From Gallionella sp. (GTDB lineage: Bacteria > Pseudomonadota > Gammaproteobacteria > Burkholderiales > Gallionellaceae): a stretch of 64,000 nt of DNA. The notes below the pieces were generated by a model, which was given only the letters and a program-made list of their open reading frames with translations, was not told the origin of the DNA and did no database searches. Numbering within the stretch: position 1 is the stretch's first letter; each line of letters begins with the position of its first letter. Location of the stretch: positions 225,533 to 289,532 of the forward strand of contig JAQTWT010000002.1 of NCBI GenBank assembly GCA_028689145.1, in the 5' to 3' direction. Below are positions 62,818 to 64,000 of this stretch, in pieces. Made by a program: the position numbers and the translations under genes.

Positions 62818-62865
62818 TCAAAAATAACGGACGGCAGACATTATTTCGTACCTTGCCGCCCGTAC
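62818..62865 (-). terminator. Probable terminator after the cold-shock gene
   Basis: On the minus strand, ACGGGCGGCA and TGCCGTCCGT form an imperfect 10-bp stem with a loop of about 16 bases, followed by TATTTTTGAG. It lies a few bases after the cold-shock stop. Confidence 0.45.
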
Positions 62866-62868
62866 ATT

Positions 62869-63075
62869 TTATGCAGGTGTTCTGATGTCCGAAGCTTGCT
62901 TGCCCTTGGGGCCCTGCGTTATTTCAAAGCTGACTTTTTGGCCTTCCTTGAGCGACTTGAAACCGCTCATGTTGATCGCCGAGAAGTGTGCGAACAAATC
63001 ATCTCCACCATCATCCGGACTAATAAAACCAAAACCCTTTGCGTCGTTAAACCATTTAACTGTACCGATTGCCAT
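62869..63075 (-). CDS. Cold-shock protein (CspA family)
   Basis: A 68-residue OB-fold protein binding single-stranded RNA and DNA. RNP1 is KGFGFI and RNP2 is DLFAHF, preceded by [11 protein letters not shown]. The C-terminal [17 protein letters not shown] is standard. The ATG at 63075 has AAGGAGA upstream. It lies 44 bases after the Hsp20 gene in the same direction, so transcription from the Hsp20 promoter is likely; the short leader argues against the long cold-responsive 5' UTR seen in E. coli cspA. Confidence 0.94.
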   Translation of the reverse strand: MAIGTVKWFNDAKGFGFISPDDGGDDLFAHFSAINMSGFKSLKEGQKVSFEITQGPKGKQASDIRTPA

Positions 63076-63119
63076 GTGACTATCTCCTTGCCAATAAAAC
63101 AGGGACACCCCCCTGCGGG

Positions 63120-63569
63120 TTACAACACTGAAACATTGATCTGTTTGGGCTTGGCCTTTTCGGATTTGGCCAGCGTGACGTTGAGCATGCCGTCCTTAAA
63201 CTCGGCTTTGACAGAGTTCTCGTCGGCGTCATCGGGCACCCGGAAACTGCGCATGAAACTGCCGTAGCAACATTCCACACGGTGAAACTTTTTGCCCTTA
63301 TCTTCTTTTTCCTGCTTGCGTTCGCCCTGAATGGTGAGCATGCCGTCCTGAATAGTGACTTTGACATCTTCTTTTTTCACCCCGGGAATCTCACCTTTAA
63401 TCAGATACGCCGTATCCGTCTCGCTGATATCGACGGATGGCATCCAGTCCGCTACAGCCAGCATTTCACGGCTTGATTCGTTTATGGCCGCGGTTCGCCC
63501 GAAAATGCGGTTTAATCGCTCGGAAACATCTTCCAGCTCCTTGAATGGATCCCATTTAACCAGGTTCAT
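63120..63569 (-). CDS. Hsp20/alpha-crystallin small heat-shock protein
   Basis: A 149-residue small heat-shock protein that holds unfolding proteins in solution. The alpha-crystallin domain (about 45-140) begins [31 protein letters not shown] in family order and ends with [13 protein letters not shown]; the C-terminal I-x-V motif is present as INVSVL. The N-terminal [19 protein letters not shown] is typical of class A proteins. An AAAGGAGA site precedes the ATG. No clear sigma-32 promoter was seen upstream. Confidence 0.93.
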   Translation of the reverse strand: MNLVKWDPFKELEDVSERLNRIFGRTAAINESSREMLAVADWMPSVDISETDTAYLIKGEIPGVKKEDVKVTIQDGMLTIQGERKQEKEDKGKKFHRVECCYGSFMRSFRVPDDADENSVKAEFKDGMLNVTLAKSEKAKPKQINVSVL

Positions 63570-63585
63570 AATGACTCTCCTTTAG

Positions 63586-63783
63586 TTAGTTCAGCCGAGC
63601 AGCGGAAAAACAATCTTCGCGCCAGCAGCAGCCGGTCTGGTCACATTCGCCGTGGTAAGCGGTTGCGAAGCAGTCAAAATTGCCCTCGTTTGCTTGAATC
63701 AATTTCACCAGTTCGGTTTTTGACATTTTGCCGGGGGTGATATGGTGAGACTTGGCGATGCTGCGCAGTTCTTCGAGTTTCAT
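63586..63783 (-). CDS. Small SAP/Rho-N-like protein with cysteine cluster
   Basis: A 65-residue protein. The first 33 residues form a SAP/Rho-N-like helix pair (LEELRSIAKSHHITPGKMSKTELVKLIQ), a nucleic-acid-binding fold. The C-terminal half holds five cysteines (38, 47, 52, 53, 58) and two His in CFATAYHGECDQTGCCWREDC, suggesting a metal site. It lies 16 bases before Hsp20 and is probably cotranscribed with it, pointing to a stress role. I know similar short proteins only as uncharacterised. Confidence 0.75.
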   Translation of the reverse strand: MKLEELRSIAKSHHITPGKMSKTELVKLIQANEGNFDCFATAYHGECDQTGCCWREDCFSAARLN

Positions 63784-63866
63784 GATGACGCTCCTCAGTA
63801 AATTGCAATTACGGTTAAATCCAACAATGAATACATAGCTGCCGTTTTAAAACTGTGTTCGTCTGA

Positions 63867-63998
63867 CTATCGGTCCGGTTGAGTGAATTTCTGATGCGCG
63901 ACACCGCATGAAAACTCTGCAGCCACGACAAATTCATCGCGCTCTGTATTTTTAACGGTTCTGCCAAACTGTGACCCGTCCGGAGTTTTTATGTCCAT
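63867..63998 (-). CDS. Possible partial or small ORF at the window edge
   Basis: An open frame of 43 codons, beginning MDIKTPDGSQFGRTVKNTE and ending QKFTQPDR, reaching the right window edge. The frame may continue beyond base 64000, so this could be the C-terminal part of a larger gene. No family is recognised. Confidence 0.3.
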   Translation of the reverse strand: MDIKTPDGSQFGRTVKNTERDEFVVAAEFSCGVAHQKFTQPDR

Positions 63999-64000
63999 AT

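Noticed and set aside
63784..63866. Sigma-32 heat-shock promoter before the SAP-Hsp20 genes
   Set aside because: No convincing CTTGAA and CCCCAT-type pair at proper spacing was found in the visible upstream sequence.

Overview
The window looks like a chromosomal segment of a Gram-negative betaproteobacterium, most likely from the Nitrosomonadales (Gallionellaceae-like). Gene content and order support this: a hemCDXY operon beside a divergent ppc, trkA-trkH, thiS-thiG, cstA with a YbdD partner, pyrC with a DUF2288 gene, class A RNase P RNA, and many short dispersed palindromic repeats. This assignment is inference from gene content; no rRNA gene or other species marker is present.

Layout. 1-3.97 kb: small enzymes and conserved hypotheticals on the + strand (GyrI-like, wHTH, DUF6157, Cdd1, DUF2461, VOC, DUF1697, methyltransferase). 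4.05-5.74 kb: an AT-rich two-gene island, a DUF262 ParB-like nuclease plus a HEPN protein, a probable defence module bounded by a short direct repeat. 5.9-8.6 kb: cupin, TfoX-C-like, ABM-like, EthD and YafY-type regulator genes. 8.6-16.5 kb (mostly - strand): glutaredoxin, HAD phosphatase, trkH/trkA, IMPase, thioredoxin-like, rsmE (+), DUF2288, pyrC; then rnpB. 17-21.2 kb: an exported beta-carbonic anhydrase and a dTDP-rhamnose operon rfbB-rfbD-(four-helix-bundle ORF)-rfbA. 21.2-32.2 kb (- strand): a chemosensory operon with an HD-GYP response regulator, two CheW proteins, a P460-like cytochrome, an MCP, CheB, CheR-TPR and a CheA-REC hybrid, followed by a LuxR-type regulator. 32.5-36.3 kb: a 1278-residue BTAD/cyclase-like/AAA/TPR regulator. 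36.4-43.3 kb: hemY-hemX-hemD-hemC and divergent ppc. 43.4-49.2 kb: a hypothetical anchored protein, a Ser/Thr kinase, YbdD-cstA and ispB. 49.3-52.8 kb: tRNA-Pro, hemW, trmB, thiG-thiS, tRNA-Gly. 52.9-54.3 kb: a ParE-type toxin-antitoxin pair and a second HEPN-motif protein. 54.4-62.7 kb: M48 protease, SH3-domain protein, CHASE2 protein, an orphan receiver protein, membrane proteins, alpha/beta hydrolase, pcm and a BCAM0308-type zinc protein. 62.9-63.8 kb: a stress cluster of cold-shock protein, Hsp20 and a small SAP/cysteine-rich protein.

How the parts connect. The chemosensory operon is the largest coherent unit. Its HD-GYP member suggests an output through cyclic di-GMP, and the embedded cytochrome suggests a heme or redox input. 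Two loci (4-5.7 kb and 52.9-54.3 kb) carry HEPN R-x4-H motifs beside a ParB-like nuclease or a toxin-antitoxin pair and look like acquired defence islands. Repeats are a recurring theme: two copies of a MITE-like element of about 142 bp with 4-bp flanking duplications, and several palindromic REP-type elements. At five genes the stop codon lies inside a repeat, and in three others repeat sequence is read in frame as extra protein (inside HemW, at the N-terminus of the M48 protease, at the C-terminus of the TfoX-like protein).
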